Shown here: piece after piece, positions 52,190-59,729 of the stretch
How positions within the stretch are numbered: position 1 is the first letter of the stretch
How the letters are laid out: each line of letters begins with the position of its first letter
NCBI GenBank assembly: GCA_021811315.1
Contig: JAJZPF010000009.1
Coordinates: 30,206-94,205, forward strand
Origin: a bacterium
GTDB lineage: Bacteria > Elusimicrobiota > Elusimicrobia > Elusimicrobiales > UBA9959
Direction: 5' to 3'
Length of the DNA: 64,000 nt
Program-made: the position numbers and the translations under genes
The notes under the pieces: generated by a model
Told to the model about the DNA's origin: nothing
Seen by the model: the letters and a program-made list of their open reading frames with translations, nothing else
Database searches by the model: none

Positions 52190-52549
52190 ATGCCAGAACA
52201 GGATTTTCGCGCGGTTGCGGGTAAAATAATACGATCGGAACGATTGAAAATGGGCTGGTCCCAGGAGGAGCTTGCTGAAAAAGCGGAACTCCATCCGTCT
52301 TTTATAGGCCAGATAGAGCGCGGGCTCAGGGCCGCTAGTTTCAAGACTTTGGAGCGCTTGGGCGTAATATTCGGCTTAAAACCGGCTGATTTCCTGGCGG
52401 GCGGGGGGCGCGGGGACGCGGCCTACAAGCCGCACCCGCTGGAACGCCGAATTCTGGGTCTCGTCCGGGGCTGCTCTACGCGCGAACAGCAGCTTGTCTA
52501 CCAGACCATAAAGCACCTTCTCCGCCAGAAACGCAGGCTCGGAAAATAG
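52190..52549 (+). CDS. Small XRE-family transcriptional regulator (copy 3 of 3)
   Basis: 119 residues from the ATG at 52190. HTH core 'WSQEELAEKAELHPSFIGQIERG', then 'SFKTLERLGVIFGLKPADFL' and a basic C-terminal helix pair (ILGLVRGCSTREQQLVYQTI). Same build as copies at 840 and 12117, with the shared 'SF(x)GQIERG' and a ~50-residue tail. It is divergent from the outer-membrane/RCC1 operon, whose promoter lies 75-100 bp away, so it is the best local candidate for that operon's regulator (inference). The RBS is weak. Confidence 0.82.
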   Translation: MPEQDFRAVAGKIIRSERLKMGWSQEELAEKAELHPSFIGQIERGLRAASFKTLERLGVIFGLKPADFLAGGGRGDAAYKPHPLERRILGLVRGCSTREQQLVYQTIKHLLRQKRRLGK

Positions 52550-52626
52550 TAACCATCATTCCCAGGCACTTCCCTTGCCGCCATGATGCCCTTGAAACTT
52601 AGCTATTTATAGTATATACTGTAATT

Positions 52627-52920
52627 ATGGACTTTACCTGGGATATAAAAAAGGGCGAAGCGAATGCAGTTAAACACGGCATTTCATTTACAGTCGCTAT
52701 TACGGCATTTGATGATCCCTTCCAGTTAAGAGCCCCCGATCTAAAACATTCAAGCCCGAGCGAGAAACGGCAATGGTTGATCGGAGAAGCCGATGTTGGT
52801 GTTTTAGTGATCGTCTTTACAATCCGACAGCCGGGAAACGTCTTTCGGATTATCAGCGCAAGAAAAGCCAATCGTCGTGAAAGGAGGCAATATGAACAAA
52901 ATAAAGGAATTCCCTTTTAA
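52627..52920 (+). CDS. brnT: BrnT-family toxin
   Basis: 97 residues. BrnT is a RelE-fold ribonuclease that blocks translation. Visible motifs: 'FTWDIKKGEANAVKHGISF' at the N-terminus and 'RIISARKANRRERRQYEQ' near the C-terminus, the usual Arg-rich catalytic helix. The final ~10 codons overlap the start of brnA. No RBS is visible, and the leader is very AT-rich (TATAGTATATACTG). Family order toxin-antitoxin is preserved. Confidence 0.9.
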   Translation: MDFTWDIKKGEANAVKHGISFTVAITAFDDPFQLRAPDLKHSSPSEKRQWLIGEADVGVLVIVFTIRQPGNVFRIISARKANRRERRQYEQNKGIPF

Positions 52921-53185
52921 ACAGGCTCATCGGGTTACAGGCAAAGAGGTGGAGATGGCCCGAAAGGCTATTGAAGCCAAACTTGGCGTCAAAAGGCCTT
53001 CCCGCGGGCGGCCACCGAAGGGCCTTAATAAATATAAATCCATTCAAATCCGGCTTAATCCCAAAGCGCTGGAATGGGCGCAAGCTCAAGCCAGGCATCG
53101 TGGCATAGGCTATCAGACGCTTATTAACGAAATACTTATGCATCGCGCGGCTGCCGGCCGCGCTCATCACTCCCCGCATAAGTAG
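52892..53185 (+). CDS. brnA: BrnA-family antitoxin
   Basis: 97 residues from the ATG at 52892, chosen because AAGGAGG sits 4 nt upstream, within brnT. The C-terminal half is a ribbon-helix-helix DNA-binding domain ('KSIQIRLNPKALEWAQAQARHRGIGYQTLINEILMH', broken at the turn), typical for BrnA, which represses the pair. The N-terminal segment that would neutralise BrnT is longer and more basic (KRPSRGRPPKG) than usual. The solitary repeat end at 53198 begins 12 bp after its stop. Confidence 0.85.
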   Translation: MNKIKEFPFKQAHRVTGKEVEMARKAIEAKLGVKRPSRGRPPKGLNKYKSIQIRLNPKALEWAQAQARHRGIGYQTLINEILMHRAAAGRAHHSPHK

Positions 53186-53197
53186 TTCTTTCGTCTG

Positions 53198-53222
53198 GGC
53201 CCGCCGAACCCATACCCTTGCC
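53198..53222. repeat. Solitary end of the family A inverted-repeat element
   Basis: 25 nt identical to the right end of the complete element at 63689-63820 (63791-63815), containing GAACCCATACCCTTGCC. No left end is present, so it is a remnant or partial insertion next to brnTA. Confidence 0.8.
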
Positions 53223-53247
53223 CCTCCAGAGAACGTAAAAAAAACAG

Positions 53248-53274
53248 CGCGCCCGGGAAGCCTTCCCGGGCGCG
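53248..53274. terminator. Terminator after the trypsin-like protease gene
   Basis: 12-bp perfect stem CGCGCCCGGGAA / TTCCCGGGCGCG with a GCC loop. The minus strand continues CTGTTTTTTTT, fitting the leftward protease gene ending at 53302. Confidence 0.9.
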
Positions 53275-53301
53275 TGTTTTCTTAAGCCCAGCTTTTGAGC
53301 G

Positions 53302-54333
53302 TTAGTCGAAGGTTACCGACTTGGGCGCCGCTTCCGCGGGCTTTATCGCGCTCGAATCCACGCCCCTCACTTCCAGGACTTCTCCGGAAAGGTCCGTCGA
53401 AGTGTCGCCGGCCATCTTCGGGATGTAGGAGGAGATCACGCCAACCTTGGTCACGTCCTCGCCGCGGCCGCCGGTCTGTTCGTAGGTGGACTGGGTAACG
53501 CAGCCGGCGGGGCTGAGCTCGAAGTCCCTGTCGCCGCGCACCAGGATGCCCTCTATCTTATTGGTAGCCGCGTTGAAGACCGGGGAACCGGAGTTGCCGC
53601 CGAAGGTGTCGAGGTCGGCGGTGAAGTAGCCGATCTTGGAGAAGTCGCGCACTTTGGCGTCGCCGGCCAGCTTTATAGGCAGGCCCACGGGGTGCCCTAT
53701 TACGAAGATACCGGAACCGTCCTTAAGGCCGGCCCCGCGGTTCACGGGCAGCGGCTTGCGCCCGGTCACTTTGCGGTCCAGCTTTATCAGGGCGTAGTCG
53801 GGGCCAAGGTTCTGCCCGGTGGGGTTTTCAGAACCGGGCTCGCCGGCCAGGAAGCGTTTCACTATCTTGGAGCAGGTATAGACATTCTCGGCGGGAACGG
53901 TGGTCACGGCCTCCGCGCCTTCCTTATTTACCGCGAAGCCGAAAACCAGCTTGGTGTCCGCGCACTGGGCCTCGCTGGTTATGCAGTGGCCGGCGGTCAT
54001 CACCATGTCCTCGCCCACCAGGGAACCGGAGCAGAAAGCCCCGATGGCCTGCTCGGCGAATTTTTCTCCGGGGCAGAGCTTCTTGCCGCCGCCGAAATCC
54101 CTTTCCCCGTATTTTAAAGTCTTAAGCTTGAAGCCGGAGCCTTCGGCCGTCACCTGGGCGGCCTCCCAGAAAGAGACCACGGAGCTGGAGAGGCCTTTCA
54201 TCTCCGCGGACATCTGGAAGAAGTCCATGCGGTTGTCTTCGCCGTAGATGCTTTTCCCGGCAGAGAAAGAAAGCGCCGGCAACATAAGCAGGGCGGCCGC
54301 GGCGGTCAGGATATTTTTTTCGATGTTTTTCAT
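53302..54333 (-). CDS. Secreted trypsin-like serine protease
   Basis: 343 residues from the ATG at 54333 (GGAGG 4 nt upstream). Signal peptide 1-24 (ILTAAAALLMLPALSFSAG). Catalytic triad: His in 'MVMTAGHCIT', Asp in 'GPDYALIKLDRKV' and Ser in 'DTFGGNSGSPVFN'. A free Cys pair around 'FCSGSLVG...AGHC' gives the usual disulfide. The C-terminal tail after 'GVISSYIP' is low-complexity and may be removed. Consensus sigma70 promoter and its own terminator. The broken paralogue at 46197-46619 shares the last third. Confidence 0.92.
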   Translation of the reverse strand: MKNIEKNILTAAAALLMLPALSFSAGKSIYGEDNRMDFFQMSAEMKGLSSSVVSFWEAAQVTAEGSGFKLKTLKYGERDFGGGKKLCPGEKFAEQAIGAFCSGSLVGEDMVMTAGHCITSEAQCADTKLVFGFAVNKEGAEAVTTVPAENVYTCSKIVKRFLAGEPGSENPTGQNLGPDYALIKLDRKVTGRKPLPVNRGAGLKDGSGIFVIGHPVGLPIKLAGDAKVRDFSKIGYFTADLDTFGGNSGSPVFNAATNKIEGILVRGDRDFELSPAGCVTQSTYEQTGGRGEDVTKVGVISSYIPKMAGDTSTDLSGEVLEVRGVDSSAIKPAEAAPKSVTFD

Positions 54334-54366
54334 AACTCCTCCAGTACACTCGTTTGCTTCTGGTAT

Positions 54367-54395
54367 GTTATACCGCACAGGTTGACATTCGTCAA
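54367..54395 (-). promoter_or_regulatory. Sigma70 promoter for the trypsin-like protease
   Basis: Minus strand TTGACG (54390-54395), 17-nt spacer, TATAAC (54367-54372), 33 nt upstream of the ATG. The -35 lies in an imperfect inverted repeat GGTTGAC...GTCAATAACC (54380-54400). Confidence 0.75.
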
Positions 54396-54482
54396 TAACC
54401 ATAGGACCCAATTTTTTAAAGCCAGTAGACCCAGACCCATATAGGCCCTATGGGCAATTGTTTCGTAAACAGCGACGAAGAG

Positions 54483-54678
54483 GAGCAAGGGTATGGGCCC
54501 AGAGCGACCTCTCGGGATGGAGCGAAGCGACAGTTCTGCGCCCGACGCTTGCGTAAGCGCGGGAAAGGCCGGGTGGCCAGCAGGCCACTGCAGTGAGAGG
54601 AGGGCCGAGCACGGTGTGCGTGTGGAGCGAAGCGACAATGCTCCGAGCCCGTGAGCGATGAGCCCATACCCTTGCTCC
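54483..54678. mobile_element. MITE-like element, family A (196 bp)
   Basis: Perfect 17-bp terminal inverted repeats GGAGCAAGGGTATGGGC (54483-54499) and its complement (54662-54678). The interior has repeated GAGCGAAGCGACA, GCTTGCGTAAGCGCGG and GCACGGTGTGCG modules and no gene. The core CAAGGGTATGGG is shared with the element at 63689-63820 and the solitary end at 53198. Confidence 0.8.
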
Positions 54679-54692
54679 CCAATGCAACAAAG

Positions 54693-54729
54693 AGCCGCCG
54701 GCAGCCCCTTAAGGGAACTGCCGGCGGCT
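54693..54729. terminator. Terminator after the alpha-amylase gene
   Basis: 12-bp stem AGCCGCCGGCAG / CTGCCGGCGGCT. The plus side continues TTTTTATA, the minus side CTCTTTG, so it is stronger rightwards but well placed for the leftward amylase gene ending at 54749. Confidence 0.75.
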
Positions 54730-54748
54730 TTTTATAGAGAATATATGT

Positions 54749-56197
54749 TTAAGGCAACGGCTGCGTCCAGACCGCGTAGCGCTCGCCGCTGGCCGCCAGG
54801 GTCCAGCCGGCGCCGGGGTTCCAGCCCCAGTTCTTGCCAAGCTTCACCACCACGCGGTTCGTATCGCCGTCTATCACGGCCGCGTAAAGCTCATTGGTGG
54901 CGGCCAGGATCCCCATGCGGCTGGTAGAGCTGATACCCGCGGCTTTCCTTATATTAATAAGCGCCTGCAGGCGGTTGCGGTAATCCGTGCCCCAATCAAA
55001 GAAATGCGGCCAGAAAACGCAGGGGATGCCCGGGTGCGTAAGGATGTAGGCGTAGCCCATCATGCGCTGGATTTTATATTCAGCCGAGGCGTTCTGGAGG
55101 AAGTTGGGATCGCGGGGAGAGGTGTCGTGGCTTTCCACATAAGTAACGGCCTTGGCGGGCCACCAGCCGATAAGCCCGGAAGGGCGGCCATTGTCGTTCA
55201 GAAGTTCATAGCGCTCGTTCTCCACAGCGGAGATCAGGTTGTATCGTGTAGTAAAATCGAAAGCGGTGGAAGCGTTCAGCTTGCCGGAGGTATTGTCGGT
55301 GGCGCTTACCCAGTCGGCCAACTGCTGGCGGTTGGTATCGTAATATTCCCCCACCGAGAAAACCGGGCTCGAGGCCTCGTTGTAAAGCTGCACGTAATAA
55401 GCCGGGTAGCCCTTGACCATGTCGTAGCGCCAGCCGTCGAAGCCCACCGTATTCTTCAACCAGCGCATGAAGATCTTGACCTCGTCCTGCACTACCTTCT
55501 GGCGGTGGTCCAGGTCGCGGCAGCCGGAATCGCCCTGCCCCTCGTCGTAATTGGGGCTCTTGGCCCCGCCCTGCCATTCGTCGTCCTTCACAACCACAGT
55601 GGTCGGCCAGTCGGGGTTGGTAAAATCGGCCCAGTCCTTCGTCCCGTTGCGGTGGTTCACCACGACGTCGGCGATCACCTTCACGCCCGCGGAATGCATG
55701 TTCTTAACGGCCCTGAAAAGGTCTTCTTTCTTCCCCCACTGCGAATCCATGTTATACCACTGGTTCGGGTAGTAGCTGCCGTTAGAAGCCGGAGGGAACC
55801 AGACCAGGTCGAAACCGGACTTGCCCACCTCGCCGGCTTTGTCTGCCAGCACGCCCCACCAGCCCTTCGCCGGGTGGTACCAGTAATCGTCCGCGTACCA
55901 GTGGAAGCCCTGCAGCATCACGAGCTTGCTGCCGTTAGTGTCCAGCCGCTGCTGCTTCGCGGGCTTGAAAACTTTATCGGAGTAAAGGCCGGTCGCGCGG
56001 AACCATTCGGCGCGGACGGTGTTTAAAGGGGAATTCTCGAGGCGGCCCCTGGAGGGCTGGGGCAGAGTAAATTCGAAAGGCCCCGCCTCGGACTTAAGCT
56101 GTTCAGCGACGGGGCCCGCGCAAAAAGCGGACAGGCCCGGAAGGGTAAGGATAGAAATTGCGAAAAACAGCCGGAAAAATCTTGAAGTTGGCGACAT
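54749..56197 (-). CDS. Secreted alpha-amylase (GH13)
   Basis: 482 residues with a signal peptide (about 1-27, LTLPGLSAFCAG). GH13 regions: 'VMLQGFHWYADDYWYHPAKGWW', 'VKVIADVVVNHRNG' (region I), nucleophile Asp in 'GFDGWRYDMVKGYPAYY' (II), acid/base Glu in 'FSVGEYYD' (III) and 'YVESHDTSPRDP' (IV). This is the plant/archaeal-like amylase subgroup. The C-terminal ~60 residues form the all-beta domain C. It hydrolyses internal alpha-1,4 bonds of starch or glycogen outside the cytoplasm. With glgB at 17577 the window covers both storage and use of alpha-glucans. Confidence 0.93.
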   Translation of the reverse strand: MSPTSRFFRLFFAISILTLPGLSAFCAGPVAEQLKSEAGPFEFTLPQPSRGRLENSPLNTVRAEWFRATGLYSDKVFKPAKQQRLDTNGSKLVMLQGFHWYADDYWYHPAKGWWGVLADKAGEVGKSGFDLVWFPPASNGSYYPNQWYNMDSQWGKKEDLFRAVKNMHSAGVKVIADVVVNHRNGTKDWADFTNPDWPTTVVVKDDEWQGGAKSPNYDEGQGDSGCRDLDHRQKVVQDEVKIFMRWLKNTVGFDGWRYDMVKGYPAYYVQLYNEASSPVFSVGEYYDTNRQQLADWVSATDNTSGKLNASTAFDFTTRYNLISAVENERYELLNDNGRPSGLIGWWPAKAVTYVESHDTSPRDPNFLQNASAEYKIQRMMGYAYILTHPGIPCVFWPHFFDWGTDYRNRLQALINIRKAAGISSTSRMGILAATNELYAAVIDGDTNRVVVKLGKNWGWNPGAGWTLAASGERYAVWTQPLP

Positions 56198-56288
56198 TCA
56201 GTTTTCTCCACCCCGAATATACTCTCAGTATATTATATAGGGCGGCTATAAAACCACCAGTGCCTTAAGGCCTACATGGAGGGTAGGC

Positions 56289-56810
56289 CTAGCAGGAAAC
56301 CAGGTCCACGCTGAAGGCCGTTTCATTAACGACCAGGTTAAGGGATTGGCCGGAAGCCTCTCCGTAGAGGTAGTTGCTCTCTTTAAGGGCGGCTTTCCAG
56401 CGGGTGAAATCCGCCCTGTTCCAGGCCCAGACCTCTACGCGCTCGCCTTTATTAATTTCCTTCTTTATGACTTCGCGCAGCCTGAGCCCGCTCGGCACGT
56501 CTTCTTTAAGGATCACCAGCCGCCCGTCTTTTATGCGCCTGGCCACCTTGGTGAGCTTATTGACGGCCACGTTGCCGCACTCTATCCAGACCTTTATGCC
56601 GCCGACGCCGTCCGGAACCATAAGGTCCGGCACAAAGCCGATGTCGGCCAGCACGTGGTCGCTAGGCCCGGGCTCGACAGGTTCTCCGTCGAAAAAGAGA
56701 GCGGCCGCGGCCAGCCGCAGCGCCAGGTGGTCGGGCGTTTCCTCGTCATTCCCGAAGATAATGACCCTGCGGGAACCGCCGTTGATGTTAAGCTCGGCTC
56801 TCAGCGTCAT
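56289..56810 (-). CDS. yaeQ: YaeQ-family protein
   Basis: 173 residues. Family text: 'LNINGGSRRVIIFGNDEETPDHLALRLAAAALFF' (broken at the loop), 'PDLMVPDGVGGIKVWIECGNV' and 'DFTRWKAALKESNYLY'. YaeQ has a PD-(D/E)XK nuclease-like fold with unknown biology. Cytoplasmic. Its ATG overlaps the stop of the upstream lipoprotein gene by 4 nt (ATGA), so it is last in a leftward set U32 - lipoprotein - YaeQ. Confidence 0.85.
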   Translation of the reverse strand: MTLRAELNINGGSRRVIIFGNDEETPDHLALRLAAAALFFDGEPVEPGPSDHVLADIGFVPDLMVPDGVGGIKVWIECGNVAVNKLTKVARRIKDGRLVILKEDVPSGLRLREVIKKEINKGERVEVWAWNRADFTRWKAALKESNYLYGEASGQSLNLVVNETAFSVDLVSC

Positions 56811-57805
56811 CTTAATTTTTCTATCAGCCTCAGCGCGGCCTCGGCCCGCGGCCCGGCGCGGCCTTTCATAGGCTCGGTAACGATCTCTCCGGCCGGGCCG
56901 GTCACGGTTATCCTGTACGGCTGGCCGAGTTTGCGGACTATCAGCGAATAAGCCGTAAGCTCGGCGAAATCCTCGGCCCAGGACTTCGAGCCGTACAGAG
57001 AAACGAAAGGACTTCCTTTCAAGCCGTCATACAAAGCCGGCGCGCCGGAAAGCTGGATCTTGGGGCTGCCGCCCAGGCCGTAAAAACTGAGCATATCCCT
57101 TCCCGGATAATCTTCGCCGGGAGCCGGCGAGGAATACTTTGCCCAGGCCGCCGTAAAAAGACCTACATATGAACGGGGGGCCTGGCGGTACTCCGCCGGC
57201 ATATACGGGTCCACCAGCGGCGTGATACCCTCGAAGTAATCCACCGCGTGCGTTCCCTCGTGAAAAATGGCGTAGGCCAGCCCTTTATATTTTGTGCCGG
57301 CGTCGACCGAGACCTTCCAGCCTTTGGCCGGGATGAAGCAGCTCCTTTCCCGCTCGGTCAGGGTTTCGGACAGGGTCTGCCTGAAAGCGGCGGGGTTAAG
57401 CGCCATGTGGAAATAAACTTTGCCGCTGGCATCGGTCACCCAGCTGGTCATGCCGTTCCCCATGAAGCCCTCTACGAAATAGAGCCCGACGCATTTTTCC
57501 CGGAAGATCCGCTCTACGGCAGGGGGCATAAACCGCAGGTATTCAAGGAGCAGCGCCTTTTCAGCCGGCGAAGGGGAATAAGACTTATAGTCAGGCCGGC
57601 CGTCCATGAGGCGGTACTGCTCAAGCAGTTTTTCCGGCATCGGCCCTATGCGGTCTTCGAAACTGGAGGAGGGGTTATAGGCGTAAACCTCCAGCTTCGC
57701 CATGGCCGGCAGTTCAGGGGGCTGTTTCTTCGCGCAGGCCGCCGCTCCGCACAGCAGCAAGGCCAGGCAGAGGAAGCGCGTGAAAGAGCTATTCTTCGGT
57801 ATCAT
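56807..57805 (-). CDS. Zincin-like putative lipoprotein
   Basis: 332 residues. N-terminal lipoprotein signal 'FLCLALLLCGAAAC' with a lipobox-like AAAC (Cys24). A zincin-type site can be read: 'IFHEGTHAVDYFEG' (HExxH variant HEGTH) and a downstream acidic 'WAEDFAELTAY' that could provide the third ligand, as in gluzincins. The rest is unassigned. It is probably a periplasmic, membrane-tethered metallopeptidase or its inactive relative. It starts 17 nt inside the end of the U32 gene and overlaps yaeQ, indicating tight coupling. Confidence 0.7.
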   Translation of the reverse strand: MIPKNSSFTRFLCLALLLCGAAACAKKQPPELPAMAKLEVYAYNPSSSFEDRIGPMPEKLLEQYRLMDGRPDYKSYSPSPAEKALLLEYLRFMPPAVERIFREKCVGLYFVEGFMGNGMTSWVTDASGKVYFHMALNPAAFRQTLSETLTERERSCFIPAKGWKVSVDAGTKYKGLAYAIFHEGTHAVDYFEGITPLVDPYMPAEYRQAPRSYVGLFTAAWAKYSSPAPGEDYPGRDMLSFYGLGGSPKIQLSGAPALYDGLKGSPFVSLYGSKSWAEDFAELTAYSLIVRKLGQPYRITVTGPAGEIVTEPMKGRAGPRAEAALRLIEKLR

Positions 57806-59636
57806 CTTCTTCCGGCTTTGTGGTGTCGAAATAAAGTTTCATGACGCAGCGGGCGCAGTCGAATTCAAGGCGGAAGCGGTGGCCCTCCGAGTCTTCAAGG
57901 CGGAGCGGCTCGACCTCTTTGCCTTTTTTGCAGAGACCGAGGCGGCGGCGCAGGCAGTATTTCATTACCATCAGCGGCTTGTCGGTAAGGTCGGCGCCGG
58001 CTTCGGCCGCCAGGCCGATCTCTTTGACGCCGTGCCGTTTATAGAAAGCGGCCGCCCTGGAATTAAGCACGTTCCCGGTATGGTCAAGTATCTCTTCCGG
58101 GTAGGGATGCTCGGTGGGCAGGATCTTCGCCTCTTCGCGCTCCGGGACCAGGCCCGAGGCCTGCTCGAGGGCGGCCAGGGCCTCCCGGCGCAGGTCGTTA
58201 AGCGCCGAGACCGGGACAAAAAACGGCTTGGAAAGCTTCAGCTCTAGTTCCTCAAGATAGAAGTCGGTCTCCCCGAGCTTCGAAAGCTGTTTTTTTATGG
58301 TTTCAAGCGCCGCCTCGGGCTTTTCAGCCGGGGTTTTTACGCCGCGAAGCTTCGCCGAGGCCGTAGCCCCGCGCTCGTCGGAAGCCTTCAGCTCCAGGCC
58401 GCCTTCGTAGTCGGAGAATTCCAGGCGCAGCGCGAACTTGCGCTTTGCGCCGTCCCTCTCCACGGAGCGGAGGAATTCTTTGTCCAGGTTGCGGTACACG
58501 TCGGTTCCGTTCTCCATCCCTTTCAGGTTGTCGGCGCGCACGCGCCCGTCCTTCACGCCGTTCACCAGCGAGCCGGACAGCGTGCCGTCCTTGTCGAAGA
58601 AAGTGATGCCGTCGCCGGGATGCAGCCTTTCGGAGTTGTGCAGCCTGAACGAGCCGTTCTTGATGTCGGAGACGCGCCCGAGCGGCTCGCCCACGAATTT
58701 TGGCGTGTCCGGGGAGGCGACGTCCACGGGGTTGCCGTCCAGGAAGAAATCGGTATACCCGCGGTTGAAGGTCTTGGCCGGATTGGGTTCGAAAGCGGCG
58801 AAGCTTTTGCCCAGCGAAGGGCGCGAATAGCCCTTCTTGGCCATGACCTTGTCCAGCTCGCGGCGGTAGAAAGCGGTTATATTGCGCACGTAGTCCCTGT
58901 CCTTCAGGCGGCCCTCGATCTTGAAGGAAGTTATCCCGGCGTCCGCCAGGTTCCCCAGCCTGCGGGAAAGGTTCAGGTCCTTGAGAGAGAGGAGATGCTT
59001 GTTCACGGCTAGAACTTCGCCGGAGTCGTCCTTCAGGGAATAGAGCTTGCGGCAGGGCTGGGCGCATTCGCCGCGGTTGCCGCTCCGCCCGCCCTGGGCG
59101 CAGCTGAGGTAGCACTGGCCGCTGTAGGAAACGCACAGGGCGCCGTGCACGAAAAATTCCAGCTCGACGGTGGTCTTTGCCCTTATGGCCTTTATCTCAT
59201 CCAGGGTGAGCTCGCGGGCGAGGATGACGCGCTTGAAGCCCGCCTTCTCCAGGAACAGGACTTTCTCGGGAGTGGTATTGTGGGTCTGCGTGCTGGCGAT
59301 GAGCGGGATCGGCGGAAGGCCCCCCTCCAGCAGGCCCATGTCCTGGATTATCGCGGCGTCGGCGCCGGCTTTCCAGAGCCCGTGGATGAGCTTCTGCGCG
59401 CGGGGCAGTTCCTCATCGGTGAAGATGGTGTTCACCGCGGCGTAGACCTTCGCGCGGTATTTATGGGCGTAAGCGGCCAGTTTTTCTATGTCCGCCAGCG
59501 TATTGCCCGCGGCGGCTCGCGCACCGAAATGTTCCGCGCCTATGTAGACCGCGTCGGCGCCGCAGTTAACGGCGTCGATGCCGGTCGCCAGGTCTTTAGC
59601 CGGCGCGAGAAGTTCGAGGGTTTTTTTATTGTTCAT
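57789..59636 (-). CDS. rlhA: U32-family protein, RlhA-like (23S rRNA hydroxylation)
   Basis: 615 residues. U32 domain: 'ELLAPAKDLATGIDAVNCGADAVYIGAEHFGAR' (broken at the turn), then the Cys-rich signature 'FVHGALCVSYSGQCYLSC' followed by 'GGRSGNRGECAQPCR', the iron-sulfur-type cysteine cluster of this family. The following region (to ~430) and the C-terminal DUF3656-like part fit E. coli RlhA (YdcP), which makes 5-hydroxycytidine at C2501 of 23S rRNA; the length is close to 653. The related TrhP lacks the long C-terminus. The final residues are acidic (TKPEEDDTEE). Confidence 0.82.
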   Translation of the reverse strand: MNNKKTLELLAPAKDLATGIDAVNCGADAVYIGAEHFGARAAAGNTLADIEKLAAYAHKYRAKVYAAVNTIFTDEELPRAQKLIHGLWKAGADAAIIQDMGLLEGGLPPIPLIASTQTHNTTPEKVLFLEKAGFKRVILARELTLDEIKAIRAKTTVELEFFVHGALCVSYSGQCYLSCAQGGRSGNRGECAQPCRKLYSLKDDSGEVLAVNKHLLSLKDLNLSRRLGNLADAGITSFKIEGRLKDRDYVRNITAFYRRELDKVMAKKGYSRPSLGKSFAAFEPNPAKTFNRGYTDFFLDGNPVDVASPDTPKFVGEPLGRVSDIKNGSFRLHNSERLHPGDGITFFDKDGTLSGSLVNGVKDGRVRADNLKGMENGTDVYRNLDKEFLRSVERDGAKRKFALRLEFSDYEGGLELKASDERGATASAKLRGVKTPAEKPEAALETIKKQLSKLGETDFYLEELELKLSKPFFVPVSALNDLRREALAALEQASGLVPEREEAKILPTEHPYPEEILDHTGNVLNSRAAAFYKRHGVKEIGLAAEAGADLTDKPLMVMKYCLRRRLGLCKKGKEVEPLRLEDSEGHRFRLEFDCARCVMKLYFDTTKPEEDDTEE

Positions 59637-59729
59637 AATGCATCCTGGGGAGAAACCAAACCGCGGACCGCGCGCGGCAGACGGTTTCCGAGGCCGCGGG
59701 AGGAGCTTGCCGCCGCTCCCGGTTTACTG

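Noticed and set aside
54416..54690. Several overlapping minus-strand ORFs of 80-100 codons
   Set aside because: They are readings of the MITE-like element in different frames with no RBS or domain.
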